Position numbers and translations under genes: made by a program. From positions 445,267 to 509,266 of the forward strand of contig VWZW01004687.1 of assembly GCA_013397115.1 (NCBI GenBank): a stretch of 64,000 nucleotides of DNA, given 5' to 3'. This DNA comes from Edolisoma coerulescens (Eukaryota > Chordata > Aves > Passeriformes > Campephagidae). Below are positions 33,801 through 46,140 of the stretch, in pieces. The notes beneath the pieces were generated by a model. It was not told where the DNA came from and ran no database searches. It saw only the letters and a list, made by a program, of their open reading frames with translations. Each line of letters starts with the position of its first letter. The first letter of the stretch is position 1.

Positions 33801-36800
33801 ATAAGTTCATGTGAATTCTTAATCTGGCTTTGCAGGTGACAATCTTTAATAGTCCAAGTGGGATGATAGTATAATATATTTTTATTGTCCACTTTCAGTG
33901 TATTTGGGTAAGCTTCCTAAGTGCACTTAAGTTTTTAGTTTTATAGCACCTCTCCAGAGTCAAATTGAGTTTGTGATGTGATGGAGAAGATAACTATAAA
34001 CAGTCTAGTGACCTAGTTCATGGTGGCAGTTTAATTTGACTTTTATTTGTTCAGCTAAGTACAAGCTACTTCTGTCTGAAAGGTTTCACTCTGAGAAATG
34101 AACTTATTAACCATTAAACTGTATTGGTGCCTAACAATAATTCTCTTTGTCTTTTAGAAGAACAATCTGCAGAAACAATCTCTCTCTATTACTATGGCAT
34201 CAAAGACTTGGCTACAATTTTCTTTTACATGCTTGTAGCAATAATCATACATGCTATAATTCAGGAGTATGTACTGGATGTAAGTACAAAATATGAATTC
34301 CTTTCATCAAGATAATTGTCAGGTTTTAATTAGACTTTAAGACTATTAACTTAAAAGTAAACTTCTGCATTAAAGTTTTTGACTGTAAAAACATGCATTA
34401 AAACTTTTAGATATTCTAATGAAGTTACCAAATAGATGTTAAGTACTGTAGCATATAAATAACAGTGGACTTTCATTTCAGAAAATTAACAGGAAAATGC
34501 ACTTTTCAAAGACAAAGCATAGCAAGTTCAATGAGTCTGGACAACTTAGTGCATTCTACCTTTTCTCCTGTGTTTGGGGAACAAGTATTCTTGTCTCTGT
34601 AAGTATGCCTTCTCTTCTGTTTGTATTACAAGACTTCAAAAATTCATTATGTTGATGATGAATATGGTTTTGGCTTATTTTTCTGGTTTTAGCTGCTTTT
34701 AATTTTAAAGTGGGGACAAGTTTAAGTATTCTGTTGTAGTCGTAACTGAGTGTAGAGTCAGTAGTGTTACTGTTGCTCAGTCTTGAGTTGCTTTACTGTC
34801 CAACTGAATAAGATAAAACCATTTAACTCTTTTATGGTACTTAATTCTCTGTGAGGTTTTTTTTATGTTGGTTTATTAACATAAAATAAATGTTTAGAAA
34901 ACACCATACATAGCGTTCTAGAGCCTAGAGAATAGGTATATGACAGATTGCTGTAGCCTCAGGTCACTGTGTGCCTTTAGGTGATATGCTCTTTGCTAGT
35001 GGCTGGATCTGTATGAGTTTAGCTTCATAGAAGGGGAAGAGTGTGCCTTTTTTTTCTTTTTTAATTTTAACATAATAACTCCTGGAAAAACTTTCCTTCT
35101 CTTACTTAAATTCAAAGTTTGTCAGCAGTTTACAAGAGAAGACTTGTGGCCGTAGTAATGCTGGAATAATTTCCATCTCATAAGGACATTGTCTCTTGAA
35201 TGAGCACTTGATTTGTTCGGTTGCTTTTTATTTTCCTAATCCAGTGCAACTGTCTTTTGTTTTGGGGATTTGTTTTCTGGGTTGGTTTGGTTTTGTTTGT
35301 CTGTGATTTCTTGAGGGTTTTGTAAAAAAGAAAATTTATAGATCTGTAGCTTTTACTTGTGTATGTAGATGTGTGCGTTTTTGTATGTACACATGTGCAT
35401 ATACATAAATGCATACATGTATGTCCAGTCATTATTTCTGACTTGAAAGTAACATCTTGGAGCATTTATTGGGGTTTTCTGTTTGTTTTCTTCTTTTTTT
35501 AGGAGAACTATATATCAGATCCAACCTCTCTGTGGAGGGACTATCCGCACGCTCTGATTCCGTAAGGCCTCTTCCTTAGAGGATTGCTGGGGGAGAGGAG
35601 GGCGTGTTTTAAGCCTAGGGTGTGTCATGTACAATCTGTGTAGAATAAGTAGTTTGTAAAACTATATTAGTCACTAATGTATTTTTGGTCGTATTTATGT
35701 GGGCTCTTGATTCTTTGACAACTTGTAACATACAAGGTTCTTTTTCTGTAGGCTATTACTTAAAGAATTAAGTTTTTGTGAGCTTAGTCTTAATGATTTT
35801 GTTTTTTAAAATGTTAGTTTAGAGTTGGCTGGCAGGAAAGATCTGTATTTTTTCTTTCTTTGAGACAATGATAAAATGAGTTCACTAGAAGCTTCTGAAA
35901 TGTTTTAAATTAATTCATAATAAGTAATATTCTTCAATTCTTGCTGTATTGTACAGGTTTCAAATGAAGTTTTTCTACATCTTACAGTTGGCATACTGGT
36001 TTCATGCTTTTCCAGAACTGTACTTCCAGAAAACTAAAAAAGTAAGTTCAAAACATAAATGGGAGGAACTCCAGAGCAAGGTGGCTTTTTTCTTTTCAGT
36101 TAAATCCTTATTGCAGTAAAATTGCTAAATATCTGTTGTGTAAATAAAAATTACTAGTGTTTCTCATCCACTGAAAGAGTTTTCCCTAGAGCAAATGAGC
36201 GATTTTCTTTTCAACTCTTTTTTTTTTCTCAGAATTATAGGCTCATTGAAATCACAGTTGCTTCATGAATCACGATATAGGCGTAGAATATAAACGGCTA
36301 ATAATTCTATACATCAAAGGAGTATGAAAGTCTGGGATTTCATTTAAATAGCATTTTCCTCAGCAGAAATTCTGGTTAGTTATGTATTGAAATTTTTATC
36401 AGTGCTAGATTTTTAACAGCATCATTTTTCCATTAAGGGTTTTCTCTGCTTGGGCTCTGATAACACTGAGTTTGCCACAGATTTTTTGTAGCACACTTTT
36501 TGCCTTCCTGGACCAAAATAAGTAGTGTCTTTTTGAATGCTTTTGCTCAGGATCATTTTGCATAGACAGTTCCTGCTTAAACTTTCATGTTGTAAATTCC
36601 TCAGCATGGCTTCACCAAGGGCAAATGATACTTGACTCACTTAGTGGCCTTCTGTGGTGGAGTGACTGCATCAGCAGATTAGGGAAGAGCTACTGATGTC
36701 ATCTACCTGAACTTCTGTTAAGGCTCTTGGCAGGGTCCCCCCAGCATTTTTACCTCTAAATTGGAAAGAGATGGATTTGATGGATGGAGTGGTTAGATGG

Positions 36801-39800
36801 ATAAGGAACTGGCTAGGTGGCTGCTTCCAGAGACTTAGGGTCAGTGAGTCAATGTCCAAGTGAAAAGCAGTAGAGAGCAGTGTTCTTCAAGGCTCTGTAC
36901 TGGAACCAGTGCTGTGTAACACCTTCATCAGTGACACAGACAAAGGGATCGAGTGCACCCTCAGCGAGTTTGCAGATGACACCCAGCTGAGTGTTGCAGT
37001 TGGTTTGCTTGAGGAAAGGAATGCCATCCAGAGGGATCTTGACAGGCTTGAGGACTGCGTCCGTGTGAACCTCATGAAGTTCTACAAGGCCAAGTGCAAG
37101 GTCCTGCACCTGGGTTATGGCAATTCCCAACATCAGTATAGGCTGGGGATGAATGGGTTGAGAACAGCCCTGCAGAGAAGGACTTGGGCACACCAGAGGG
37201 ATGAAAATGGGACATGAGCTGGCAACGTATCCTTGCACCCCAGAAAGCCAGTTGTCACCTGGGCTGCATAACAAGCAATGACCAGCTGGTAGAGGGAAGG
37301 GATTCTACTCTGCTCTGGTGAAACTATCCCTGGAGTGCTGCATCCAGCTCTGGGGTCCCCAGCACAAGAAGGGTACGGATCTGTTTGAGCGAGTCCAGAG
37401 GAGGGCCACGAAGATGAACAGAGAGCTGGAGCACCCCTTCTAGGAAGGCAGGCTGAAAGAGTTGGGGTTGTTCAATATGGAGAAAAGAAGGCTCCAGGGA
37501 GGGCTTATAGTGGCCTCTCACTGTTTGAAAGGGGCTTATAAGAAAGATGGAGAGAGATTTTTTTTTACTGGAGTCTGTAGTGACAAGGAACAATGATTTT
37601 GAAAGAGAGGGTAGGTTTAGAGTAGATCTGAAGAATCTCTTTGTGATGAAGTTGGTGAGACACTGGAACAGAATGCCCAGAGAAGTTGTGAATTCGCTTT
37701 CATTTGAAGTGTTCAAGGTCAGGTTGGATGGGGCTTTGAGCAACCTGATCAAGCGATTGATGTCCCTGCCCATGGTATAGAGGTTGGACAAGGTGATCTA
37801 CAAAGGTATCTTTGAGCCCAAACCATTCTGTGACTGTTGCTCTGTGACTGGGCTGCATCTCTGTTACCAGTTCTGCTTTATTCAAGAAAATGAAATATAG
37901 GTGTTACATAACCATAGGTCTTTGCACAGGAGCCTAGAAGAGCCTTAGTAAAATAGTAATGAGATGCACAGTTTTTATGCTGCTCAGATGCAGTATGAAT
38001 ACTGTTTTGCAGATGCACTGCAGCTGATGTTCCCATATTGTGCTAGTGATACCTCTCAAATTTGACTTCACAGCCAAGTGTGGAGATTTTTCTTAAAATA
38101 ACTTCAAGCAAGCTGTCACAGGTGGCTTAAGTGCTGTGTGTTGAATAGTAGAGTTTTACTTGGTTGCTGCTTGAAATTGTGCACTCTGACTTTTGCATTA
38201 AGTTTAAAGAGCGATAGTTCATTTGTTTTAGCAAGTTCGTAGTTGGTATTTCTTTAACCATGGCTTAACCTCTGCCATCTTGGCTTCCTTGCCTTATTCC
38301 TTCTCTTGAAGGAACTGGCTGCTTTTACTCAGGTCTAGTTACCTGTCCTGCTGACATAAACAAGAAAAGAACTTCTTAACTCTGGTTCCTATATAGTCAT
38401 GTATACCTCCATGTGCATTATTCCACAAGGCCTGCAGTCTCTGACAGTTTGTCTAATCAGGCAGCATGGGCTGTTTAAATGTTACCTCAGCTATAAAGTT
38501 GAAGTGTAAGAGGCTGGTCCTGGTTGTGCTTGGGGAAACTGACCATTTGTACCGACTGTTGTCTTTATCTGAAATAACTAATTTTTCGTTTTCTTTCAGA
38601 TAATTTAGAGTAGGTCTTTCTCCACCTGTTTTCTTGCTCTTTGTGTATTATGAGTGTGGTGTTTGCTGTTGTCACAATTGTTTGGTTCTGTGGGTTTGTT
38701 GGATTTGATACTGACTATTGAATAACATAGTATAGCTCTTGAAAGTTTAAAATTTTAGGCCTTTTATAATTACATGTATACAAGATAAAGCTAAAGATCC
38801 TTGCTTGAAGATGAGAGAATCTTTCCAAAAGGGAGTTTCTTAAGCACTACTGAATGTACTCTGCTACCACTCCAAAACATATTTTTGTTGTGATCTGGCA
38901 TACTTCAGTGGTTCTTGTGTTCACAGACGGCACAATCTGCTTTCCATGTGCTATGTGTCTTCCTCTTTATTATTTCATCTCCACGAAGTGTTCAGTTTAA
39001 TAGGGCTGGCTAAAGCCTGACTTAAACTGGGACCATGTGGTTTAGCATGACTGGCTAATAACAATATTCTCTGTATTTGCCAGCAACAGTGTTCCAGAAT
39101 TTTGGATGGCGTTGAATTTTTAGAATTGATGTCAACACTTGGAAAACTTTTTATTTTGATTTGTAGACTGTTATTTTATTCTGCTGCAATTTGACAGTTT
39201 GATGGGCAGCGAACATGAGGAACTGTAGGATCTGATGATACAGTAATACATACAAAATAAGTATTTTAATAGCTTCTACAAATTCACAGTGGTCATAACA
39301 AATAAAAGTGGATCCTTTTAAAAAGCATCTTTTCCATGTTTGATGCCTTTTCTCACAGTAGCATATGTAAGGTACTGAATATTGCTGGTAAGTTAGCAAT
39401 AGGTTACGTGTGGAATTAGATGATCCAGGCTGAGTAATTCAGTGCCAGACCAGGCCATGTTAAGGTAGCTGATACACCAAGAAGAATTTCCAAGACTAGG
39501 GAATAGTTTGTAATAACAGGTAGCATTGTACAATACTGTGTAACATTGTGTATAACACATGGTGGCTTCTTTCTTCCTAACAGGAAGATATCTTTCGCCA
39601 GATTGTCTACATTGGGCTTTACCTCTTTCATATTGCTGGAGCCTATCTCCTGAAGTAAGTCAATTGTAAACTTTTGCTGGCTCCATTCTCTGCCTTAAAC
39701 ATCTAACAAAATGTCTGAATGTTTGTTTTATTTGTTTTGATAGTCTGACCCATCTTGGACTTGTTCTTCTGGTATTGCATTACTTCGTTGAATTTCTTTT

Positions 39801-42800
39801 CCACATATCACGTCTTTTCTACTTCAGTGATGAAAAATACCAGAAAGGGTAAATAGTCTTTATCTTTAAAATGCATGTAATTTCTGTCTTAAAGCCTTTT
39901 GCATTTAACTAACCAGAAACCAAATTTACAAGGAAGTTCAGTGTTTCTTAAGTGACCACAGTTCTCCAGACTAGTGTTAGTACTTGTATTTCTAAACTAT
40001 CAGTATACTTTTTACCTTGTTTTAGCTTATTTAAGTAAATATTAGTAGCAGTATAAAGTGAAATAAAATCTGTCAATGTGTACTAATGTGTTTATTTTAA
40101 AAAGTTTTGTAGAGAAAGAACAGGTTGCTAGTACAGCCTGTAGTTCTGTAGGAACTAATAATGTGCTTTTGTTCTGATAGTACTAGAAAGCACTTTGCAT
40201 TGAGTTGAAATTAGTTTTCATAACGTAATACACGATGCACTTAAGATAGGTGCGAAATCATTAATCTAGCTAAGTTCTTACATTTCAAACAAATTTTCAT
40301 GTGTTTTGAATGGAAGGTTCATTTAGTGTTTGTGATGGTTTTATTTCTAGATTTTCACTGTGGGCAGTTCTTTTTGTTTTGGGAAGGCTTCTCACCTTGA
40401 TTCTCTCAGTCCTCACTTTTGGCTTTGGACTGGCAAGAGCAGAAGATCAGCAGCTGAATTTCAGTACTGGGAACTTCAATATCCTGGCTGTTAGGTATGG
40501 TAAACCTGGAACAGTTCTTAAGCATGTGCTGTAAACCCATGTTAAATACACAGTGTAAATGGTATGGTACTACTGCCAGTAATTCTGAATGATTGAGTGT
40601 TTTTGTGCAACCAATGGGATCAATAGGAATAGCTTATGTAAGGAACTTCTAAGGCACAGTGAAATGAATTGACTGATTTACAGTCTACAGCTGAGAAATC
40701 TGTGACTGGTTACTCTTCTTTTTTTGTTAAAAAAAAAAACCAAAAAAACCCCCCAAAACCAAACCAACAGAATTTAAAGGAATATTCAATTACAGACACT
40801 ACTTTCCAATATTTTAGAGTTAATAAATTGAATTCTAGATATAATTGCTGTGAGTTTATCTTAGAGGTCAAGGCATTATGTCCAGAGCATCTTTGGTCCT
40901 GGTTGAAGATTTCTGCCTCTTTCTCTCCCTTTATTATGGCTCCTATTGCTGCTGCATGATCCAACTACATGGCCTTCTTATGAATGCAGAAAAGGAAGTT
41001 ACTGAAACATTGACAATGTCAACATTACCTTGCAAAGTTGATACTCTGAGCTACAAGACGCTCTTGAACCATTTTCAGCTGTTACTACCTGGTACCCTGA
41101 GAGTAATTCTGAGAAAGACAGCAGGAAAGAAACCTAATATTTGCCAGTTTTGATGGGCAAAAATTTCGCTATCACTCTGTATCTAGTTTTGATCATCTGT
41201 GCTTAAGCTCAGTCTTGCCCTATGCGAGCAAACTCTTGGCTTAGAAAATGGATGTTACCAGGAGGAGGGGGTGGAAGTTGCCAAAAAACCTGAGGTGTTC
41301 TACTTTCCTTTTCTGTTTGAATAATGAGACAAACTTACTGATAAAACTTTACCTGTTACTTGTTTCTAGAATCAGTGTGCTGGCCTCCATCTGCATGACT
41401 CAAGCATTTATGATGTGGAAGTTCATTAATTTCCAGCTTCGGAGGTGGAGAGAGCATTCTTCTTCTCAGCCTCAGTCAGTGAAAAAGAAGTTTGTATCAG
41501 CTAAAGGAAAGACCTCCAGAAAAGAAAGAGGTTTGTAGTTTCAGTTTTTCTGTCACCTTGACTTCTCAAAACCAACTTTAGTTTGCTAAAGAAGCATTTT
41601 GTGTTTAACTTGTGAGATGACTCAGCTGCAGAGGCAATAGTGGTGAATATTATCGTGGGAAGAATAGATTTAAAAAAAAAAAACACTATATATTTTTGGG
41701 TTTTCTAAGTGCCCAAATTAAGGAATTACTGTGGGTTTTTTAGTTAATGCAGCATGATACTTTTATTATCTTTAATTTCATTACTTGAACAAAATGTGTC
41801 AAGCTTATGTTTTGTTCCTTTATAGAAAGGGAACAGATGGAATTTTAGATCTGTTCCCTGAGACACTTATTTGTAAAATTTTCTTGCAGTGGATTTCAAG
41901 CTTGTTTTTCATTGCCATGAAATTCTGAGTGTTTAGGGCAAAGAGATAGTTTGATGATCCATCCTGTGAAAAGTTTTGTATTGAATTTTTTTTACAAAAA
42001 ATAGAAATAGATAGTTCTTTAAGGAAAGGTAGTAACTACTTACTACTCTAAACCTGTGTTGAAGCATTTGGAAATGAACTGATGAGTCCAGGTTTGACTT
42101 TTTGTCACACCCTTTTTATGGAACGGGCATGAAAGATGAACTGAATGCTCTTTCCTCCAAGAAAAAGTTATGTGCTCTTTTTAAAAAAAAATTTAAATCC
42201 CTGTACTGTGTTTCACCAACAGTTCAACTTTTGTGTATTTAATTGCTAGCTTGAATAACTTCTGCAATGGCAGAAGTTGTTTCAAAATCTTTTTTCAGCA
42301 TTATCCTTTGCTCCCAATCATGTATTACCAACCTGTTCCACTTTTTGACATGTTGAACATAATGTGTGTCAAGACCATTTGCACTGAGAACTGAGATTTG
42401 TGGTGGGAGATCAATAATTTTTTTTTATTTCTCCCAGGTTTCTGTTTTTATTAAAATTATGTGGTTTAGAGTATTGTTGCACTCCCTTTAGATGATTTGT
42501 GATTATCACAACTTGGCTTTTGTGTAGTGGTGGGGTTTTTTTTTTCATCTGAAAATTCAGTTGGAATTTTTTTTTTTTATAATTGAGTAAAGGTAGTTTC
42601 CTATGTAAATGTGCTGTTTAATCAGAGCTTCATGTTCATGGCCTTCTCATTATGGGTTTTTTAAATTTAATTTAAGTCTTTTATGTCAAATAATTTTAGA
42701 ATATGTGCCTTGATGGTGATTTAATCTGGGAGTCAGAAATGTAATAGCTTTTTAAAATCTCTTAATCTATATCATTCGTGTAATTTAGTGAATCTGCTGG

Positions 42801-44718
42801 GTTTCGCCCGACTTCAATGGAGACTTGCAAGTAGTAAACAAATAGTGAAAAAGTCACTTAATTGGAGTTGTGGTTTAATTCACAAAGTAGTTGAATTATG
42901 CCTGTCTTGAAGACTGAAGAATTTTATTCCTTATTTTAAAGGAAACAAAATAACTCAGTTCATTCAAATTCTTCTGTTTTGAATATTCCTATTATGTTGT
43001 CTGTTCAGAACACTTGCATAGGGTGCAGCAAAACAGTGTTTTTGAAAGAGTGATATATGCAATTGAACTGCTTAAAACACTCTTCTTTTTTTTGTGGTGA
43101 ATTTTTTTTGGAAGTGAGGGCACAATAAAATGTGTTACTTTTAGTCTATGCCAAAAGCAAGAAATGACAGTAGAAAAATCCTGCTGGTGATGTAGGTGGG
43201 GTACCCAGCCACGTGCTGATTCATGTTCTTTGTTTTACCTAAACCGTGTAAGAAAATGTGATTTCAGTTATCTGGCTTGGGTCTAGTTCATTGTTTTTAA
43301 GCTTCTTTATTTAAAAGTAATTCAAACATTTTCAGAAATATCCAAAGACCACCTTCTGTAGGCTTAAAATGGTGGTGTCGTTTACAGACGGATATGTGGT
43401 CAAACAGACTTTGATTCTTTGGGCCTGTGTCTGGTCTCGTTCTCATGTGTGGTTCTCTTTGTTACTTTTTTTTTGTTGCTTGTTTGCATAAATGAGAGTA
43501 TTTGGGTGTCGTGGGAGTGAGAGGGAGGCCAACAGATGTTTTTATAGCCTGGCCACACTCTGGTGACTTTTGACACATCTGNTAGATATATGTAATAATT
43601 TTTAGAAAGCACCCAAAAAACCAGTAACTGTTGCTTGAAGTCAGAATGATCTGAGTCAGAGCAGAAATGTTAGGCTGCAAGCTTTGTAGCTGCCTATGCA
43701 CTCTGCTCTTCAGATCTGTTTTATAAATGTAGTTACTCTCAGGCAACATCTGTTTCCTTGGTTGTGGTGAAACTGAATAAAGGGGTTACTTTTAATTCAC
43801 AATGGTGTCACATTGCTCCACCTCACTAGTTGTATGCACTATAAACCACAGACTGTGCATCGTTGGTTTAGGGGAAACTTTTGCTACCAAATCATCCCTG
43901 TGGTGCTTGAACGGATTAAACCTCTTGAGGTCTTCAAGCTGGCCCTGAAGTGGGATAGAAGTAGAGAGTTGCAGCTGGTAACACATTCTTGCTTTGTGCT
44001 CTTAGATGGGTGCCTGATCTTGAACTCTTTCCACCTGCACATGCTCACTGCAAATCTGAGCTAGTGTTTTACTTCTGTCTTATCTATGTAAATATCTTCA
44101 TCATAACGTAAATGAATTCTGTATTTTGAAGTATATACTTTAAAAATTGTTAGTATATATGTGTATAAGGATTTCCTCTATGTATCTAATGCTTGTAAAG
44201 GTAAGCAAAGGAGTGTAATTTTAGCAAGAATTGTAATATGAAATAGGTGGGATAAATAATTAAGACCTGTAACAGAGAATTGTGTATATACTGTGTCTCC
44301 AAAATTTCACAGAACCATCTCATCTACAGGTTGTGCTTTACTTTTTCAGAGAATATCTTCTAAAACACTGTAACTGGTCTTGATTTTCAGTCTAGATGTA
44401 TATAATGCACACATTTCAGTGTCTGGCCACATCGGGAAACTGGAATTTATTGTAGTAAACTTTAAATATTGCAGTTTGTGAAAACTTCATTATACTGTTG
44501 CACTCTAAATGATAATGAAGAGGTTTAACAAAGAAGGTACATCAGAAAAGAAGTTAAAAGGCTGTTTGTGTAGGACCCACAAAACTGTAATAAAATATAA
44601 AGCATCTCACTGTATTTGAAAAATGTTTTCTTCTTTTTTTCTAGAAAATGGAATAAATGGAACAGTGACCTCAAATGGAGCAGACTCGCCTCGCAGCAGG
44701 AAGGATAAATCCTCGTAA
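30868..44718 (+). CDS. TRAM1: TRAM1 gene, coding span (exon 1 mostly in gap), translocating chain-associated membrane protein 1
   Basis: TRAM1 is a multi-pass ER membrane glycoprotein beside the Sec61 translocon. It helps insert signal sequences and membrane segments of nascent chains. Exons 2-11 join in phase without a stop to give residues 42-374, so with a 41-residue exon 1 the total equals the human length of 374. Landmarks are YNVTIPATE with the lumenal N-glycosylation site at N56, SLYYYGIKDLATIFFYMLV near 68, then a TLC-type multi-pass domain running roughly from residue 117 to 326 (FSKTKHSKFNESGQLSAFYL, HAFPELYFQKTKK, HYFVEFLFHISRLFYFS, LGRLLTLILSVLT). The tail is basic and cytosolic, ending RSRKDKSS. 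Exon 1 survives only as its first codons, reading ACG GCG ATC where ATG GCG ATC is expected. The rest is in the gap. Confidence 0.95.
30877..31327. other. Assembly gap (451 N)
   Basis: A run of 451 N characters in the most GC-rich part of the window. TRAM1 exon 1 coding sequence (residues 4-41) and its donor should lie here. The N count may be an estimate, so the true length is unknown. Open frames crossing it are artefacts. Confidence 0.99.
31622..31644. repeat. Perfect 11-bp inverted repeat with one-base spacer
   Basis: ATCAGTGATCT, one A, then AGATCACTGAT. The two arms are exact reverse complements. It sits about 70 bp beyond the edge of the TRAM1 CpG island and could form a cruciform or bind a dimeric factor. 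Confidence 0.85.
31825..31848 (+). repeat. GATA/GATG tetranucleotide microsatellite
   Basis: About six units of GATG/GATA alternate over 24 bases in TRAM1 intron 1, a short imperfect tetranucleotide repeat. Confidence 0.85.
33507..33570 (+). CDS. TRAM1: TRAM1 coding exon 2
   Basis: Acceptor CCTCTTTCAG and donor ACAG|GTATGT. Encodes ITAKAAVIFVTLQYNVTIPAT, residues 42-62 plus one base. It contains the NVT sequon (N56) glycosylated in the mammalian protein. Confidence 0.95.
34158..34279 (+). CDS. TRAM1: TRAM1 coding exon 3
   Basis: Acceptor TTGTCTTTTAG and donor GAT|GTAAGT. Encodes EEQSAETISLYYYG and the membrane segment DLATIFFYMLVAIIIHAII, ending QEYVLD at residue 103. Confidence 0.96.
34482..34598 (+). 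CDS. TRAM1: TRAM1 coding exon 4
   Basis: Acceptor TTCATTTCAG and donor TCT|GTAAGT. Encodes 39 complete codons, residues 104-142, with KTKHSKFNESGQLSAFYLFS at the start of the TLC domain. Confidence 0.96.
35503..35561 (+). CDS. TRAM1: TRAM1 coding exon 5
   Basis: Acceptor from a long T run ending TTTTTTTAG and donor ATTCC|GTAAGG. Encodes ENYISDPTSLWRDYPHALI, close to the mammalian ENYISDPTILWRAYPHNLM. Confidence 0.95.
35957..36041 (+). CDS. TRAM1: TRAM1 coding exon 6
   Basis: Acceptor ATTGTACAG and donor AAAAAA|GTAAGT. Encodes FQMKFFYILQLAYWFHAF, then PELYFQKTKK, through residue 190, a core segment of the TLC domain. Confidence 0.96.
36042..39583 (+). other. TRAM1: TRAM1 intron 6
   Basis: The largest gap between TRAM1 exons after exon 3, made longer by a 1.27-kb CR1 element in the same orientation as the gene. 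Outside the CR1 (36042-36580 and 37855-39583) I see ordinary AT-rich intron. Confidence 0.85.
36585..37852 (+). mobile_element. CR1 LINE, ~1.27 kb with reverse-transcriptase remnant
   Basis: This is the longest CR1 copy in the window. Its 5' half encodes a decayed C-terminal part of the ORF2 reverse transcriptase. The frame beginning at 36909 reads LCNTFISDTDKGIECTLSEF and then the RT catalytic-type motif FADD (36969-36980), followed by RDLDRLEDC. The 3' half has 'gtgctgcatccagctctggggtcccc', 'gagagctggagcaccccttc', 'ttggatggggctttgagcaacctgatc' and a terminus of 'ccattctgtgactgt-ctgtgact'. Stops and frame shifts break it, so it is inactive. Confidence 0.95.
39584..39654 (+). CDS. TRAM1: TRAM1 coding exon 7
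   Basis: Acceptor TTCCTAACAG and donor TGAA|GTAAGT. Encodes EDIFRQIVYIGLYLFHIAGA followed by YLL, residues 191-213. The codon for N214 is split with exon 8. Confidence 0.96.
39744..39848 (+). CDS. TRAM1: TRAM1 coding exon 8
   Basis: Acceptor TTTTGATAG and donor AAAGG|GTAAAT. Encodes LTHLGLVLLVLHYFVEFLF, then HISRLFYFSDEKYQK, residues 214-248. The codon for G249 is split with exon 9. Confidence 0.96.
40351..40494 (+). CDS. TRAM1: TRAM1 coding exon 9
   Basis: Acceptor TTATTTCTAG and donor GTTAG|GTATGG. Encodes FSLWAVLFVLGRLLTLILSV, then LTFGFGLARAEDQQLNFSTG, residues 249-296. It contains a strongly hydrophobic membrane segment. Confidence 0.96.
   Translation: MFTVGSSFCFGKASHLDSLSPHFWLWTGKSRRSAAEFQYWELQYPGC
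41370..41530 (+). CDS. TRAM1: TRAM1 coding exon 10
   Basis: Acceptor TTGTTTCTAG and donor AGAG|GTTTGT, a weaker but usable donor. Encodes ISVLASICMTQAFMMWKFIN, then FQLRRWREH and the start of the basic cytosolic tail, residues 297-350. Confidence 0.95.
43582..43582. other. Single ambiguous base (N)
   Basis: One isolated N in TRAM1 intron 10 marks an uncalled or polymorphic position. It does not affect coding sequence. Confidence 0.99.
44645..44718 (+). CDS. TRAM1: TRAM1 terminal coding exon 11
   Basis: Acceptor TTTTTTTCTAG. Encodes ENGINGTVTSNGADSPRSRK then DKSS, with stop TAA at 44716-44718. It matches the mammalian ending ENGVNGTLTSN-ADSPR. The polar, charged tail is cytosolic. Confidence 0.95.
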
Positions 44719-46140
44719 AACTGGGTTTTATTAAGTTAATTGACTAATGTCCCCAAAGAATCTGCTTTTTACATGGATGGCCCTTCAGCACTAGAGATAT
44801 TATGGATTAAAGAAAATACAATTCATGTTTTTTGATTATTGCTGTTGTTTTGGGAAACTTTTTTTAAAAAGCCATTTTGACTAAAGTAAAAGGTTTATCT
44901 CTCCTCAAATACTTGGGGGGAGGATTCAACACTTTTTAAAAAACATTGACGCTTTTTTAAATATTTACTGTGATGAATAACTTAATAAGGATCACTGTTG
45001 CAGTGTATTATTTCCTTCCAATTTTTGTAATCTTGGTGATACTGTTCTACCAACTTCACTTTTTCCAAGTTCCTCAAGAAGTATTGCAAAATTGAAGTAA
45101 AAACATAGTATGCATTTTCAGATACTCTGGGTTTTCAGTTAATTACCTTGACTCAAATTTACATTTCAATTTGGGATTGCAAGACCACACCAATAGACCT
45201 CTTTATTTGGTAGTTACTAGCTGCACAATGTCTGCTCTAAGAATTGCCCCATATCATTAAAACAAAACTGAACTAATTGGAAATGTTGCAGAGTCTTATT
45301 GTTTGTTGGTTAGAAATCTCTTACAAGGAACAAAACACCTTTTTGAGATATAGCTTTTAGCACTTGAAACGTAGAAGGGAGCGTGTATGGTCATAGAAAG
45401 AGTTGATTTGAGTAGCACTGTCCACTTCTGTCTGTGCTTTTGAAGTGTGCGTATCTTGGAGAATTAGTGTGCATTGGACCTTCTTTGAAAACTTGTCTGT
45501 CTGATTTTAGGGGTGGAGGTTCTTAAAATGTGTTGTGTTTGTTTTGGGAGGCAATTAATGCTCCATGAAGAGGGAATTAGATAAATGGATCAAGTTATGA
45601 GAAACATTCCTTTGTTCTAACTGCTTTGCTTTGTTTCACCTCTGTTAGGAAATAGTTTGATTTCTCCTATATATATTTTTATGAAAAAATACTTAAAAGC
45701 TGCAGCTTCTTACAACTGATTTATTGTGGCCTCTGCTACAACTGGAAAAATCTAAATTTAAGAATTTTTCCATTATCTTTCATAATTGTATTCCATGTGA
45801 AACTTTGTCCAGTTAGTTTTCCAGTTTAATATGCAGATAATGTTTCCTCTGTATGCTTTTGTAATGGGTATAATTCAACCTGTTTCACTTGAGAGTGAGT
45901 GAGACATTTATTTCAGTCTTAAGAAGAAGTTGCTAAATTAGTCTATCAAGTTAACCCAAGTATTGAACTGCTTATTGATTGAGGAGTAATTATGAGCAAT
46001 CAAGCTGATAAATAAAATAATTTTAATTAAAAACTGTTATTATAATTGAGTTTATACCCAACGAAGTAATAAATCTGCATTCTGTATTTTCTACAGTTCA
46101 ATTGCTTACTGTTCAGAATAAACGTTTCTAGTACAAAATC
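44719..46140 (+). other. TRAM1: TRAM1 3' UTR with candidate poly(A) signals
   Basis: About 1.4 kb of AT-rich sequence follows the stop codon. AATAAA occurs at 46011-46016 and 46117-46122. The second, about 1.4 kb after the stop, is a reasonable main end. Additional AATAAA further down (50832) makes a longer isoform conceivable. Confidence 0.55.

Larger units (their letters stand above)
33571..35956 (+). other. TRAM1: TRAM1 introns 2-5
   Basis: Four short AT-rich introns separate exons 2 to 6. The 35361-35425 part of intron 4 is an alternating TG/TA-rich purine-pyrimidine tract. There is otherwise nothing of note. Confidence 0.85.
39849..44644 (+). other. TRAM1: TRAM1 introns 8-10
   Basis: AT-rich introns between exons 8, 9, 10 and 11. 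Intron 10 (41531-44644) is the longest and contains several T-runs and a single ambiguous base at 43582. I see no repeats I can classify and no extra exon. Confidence 0.85.
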
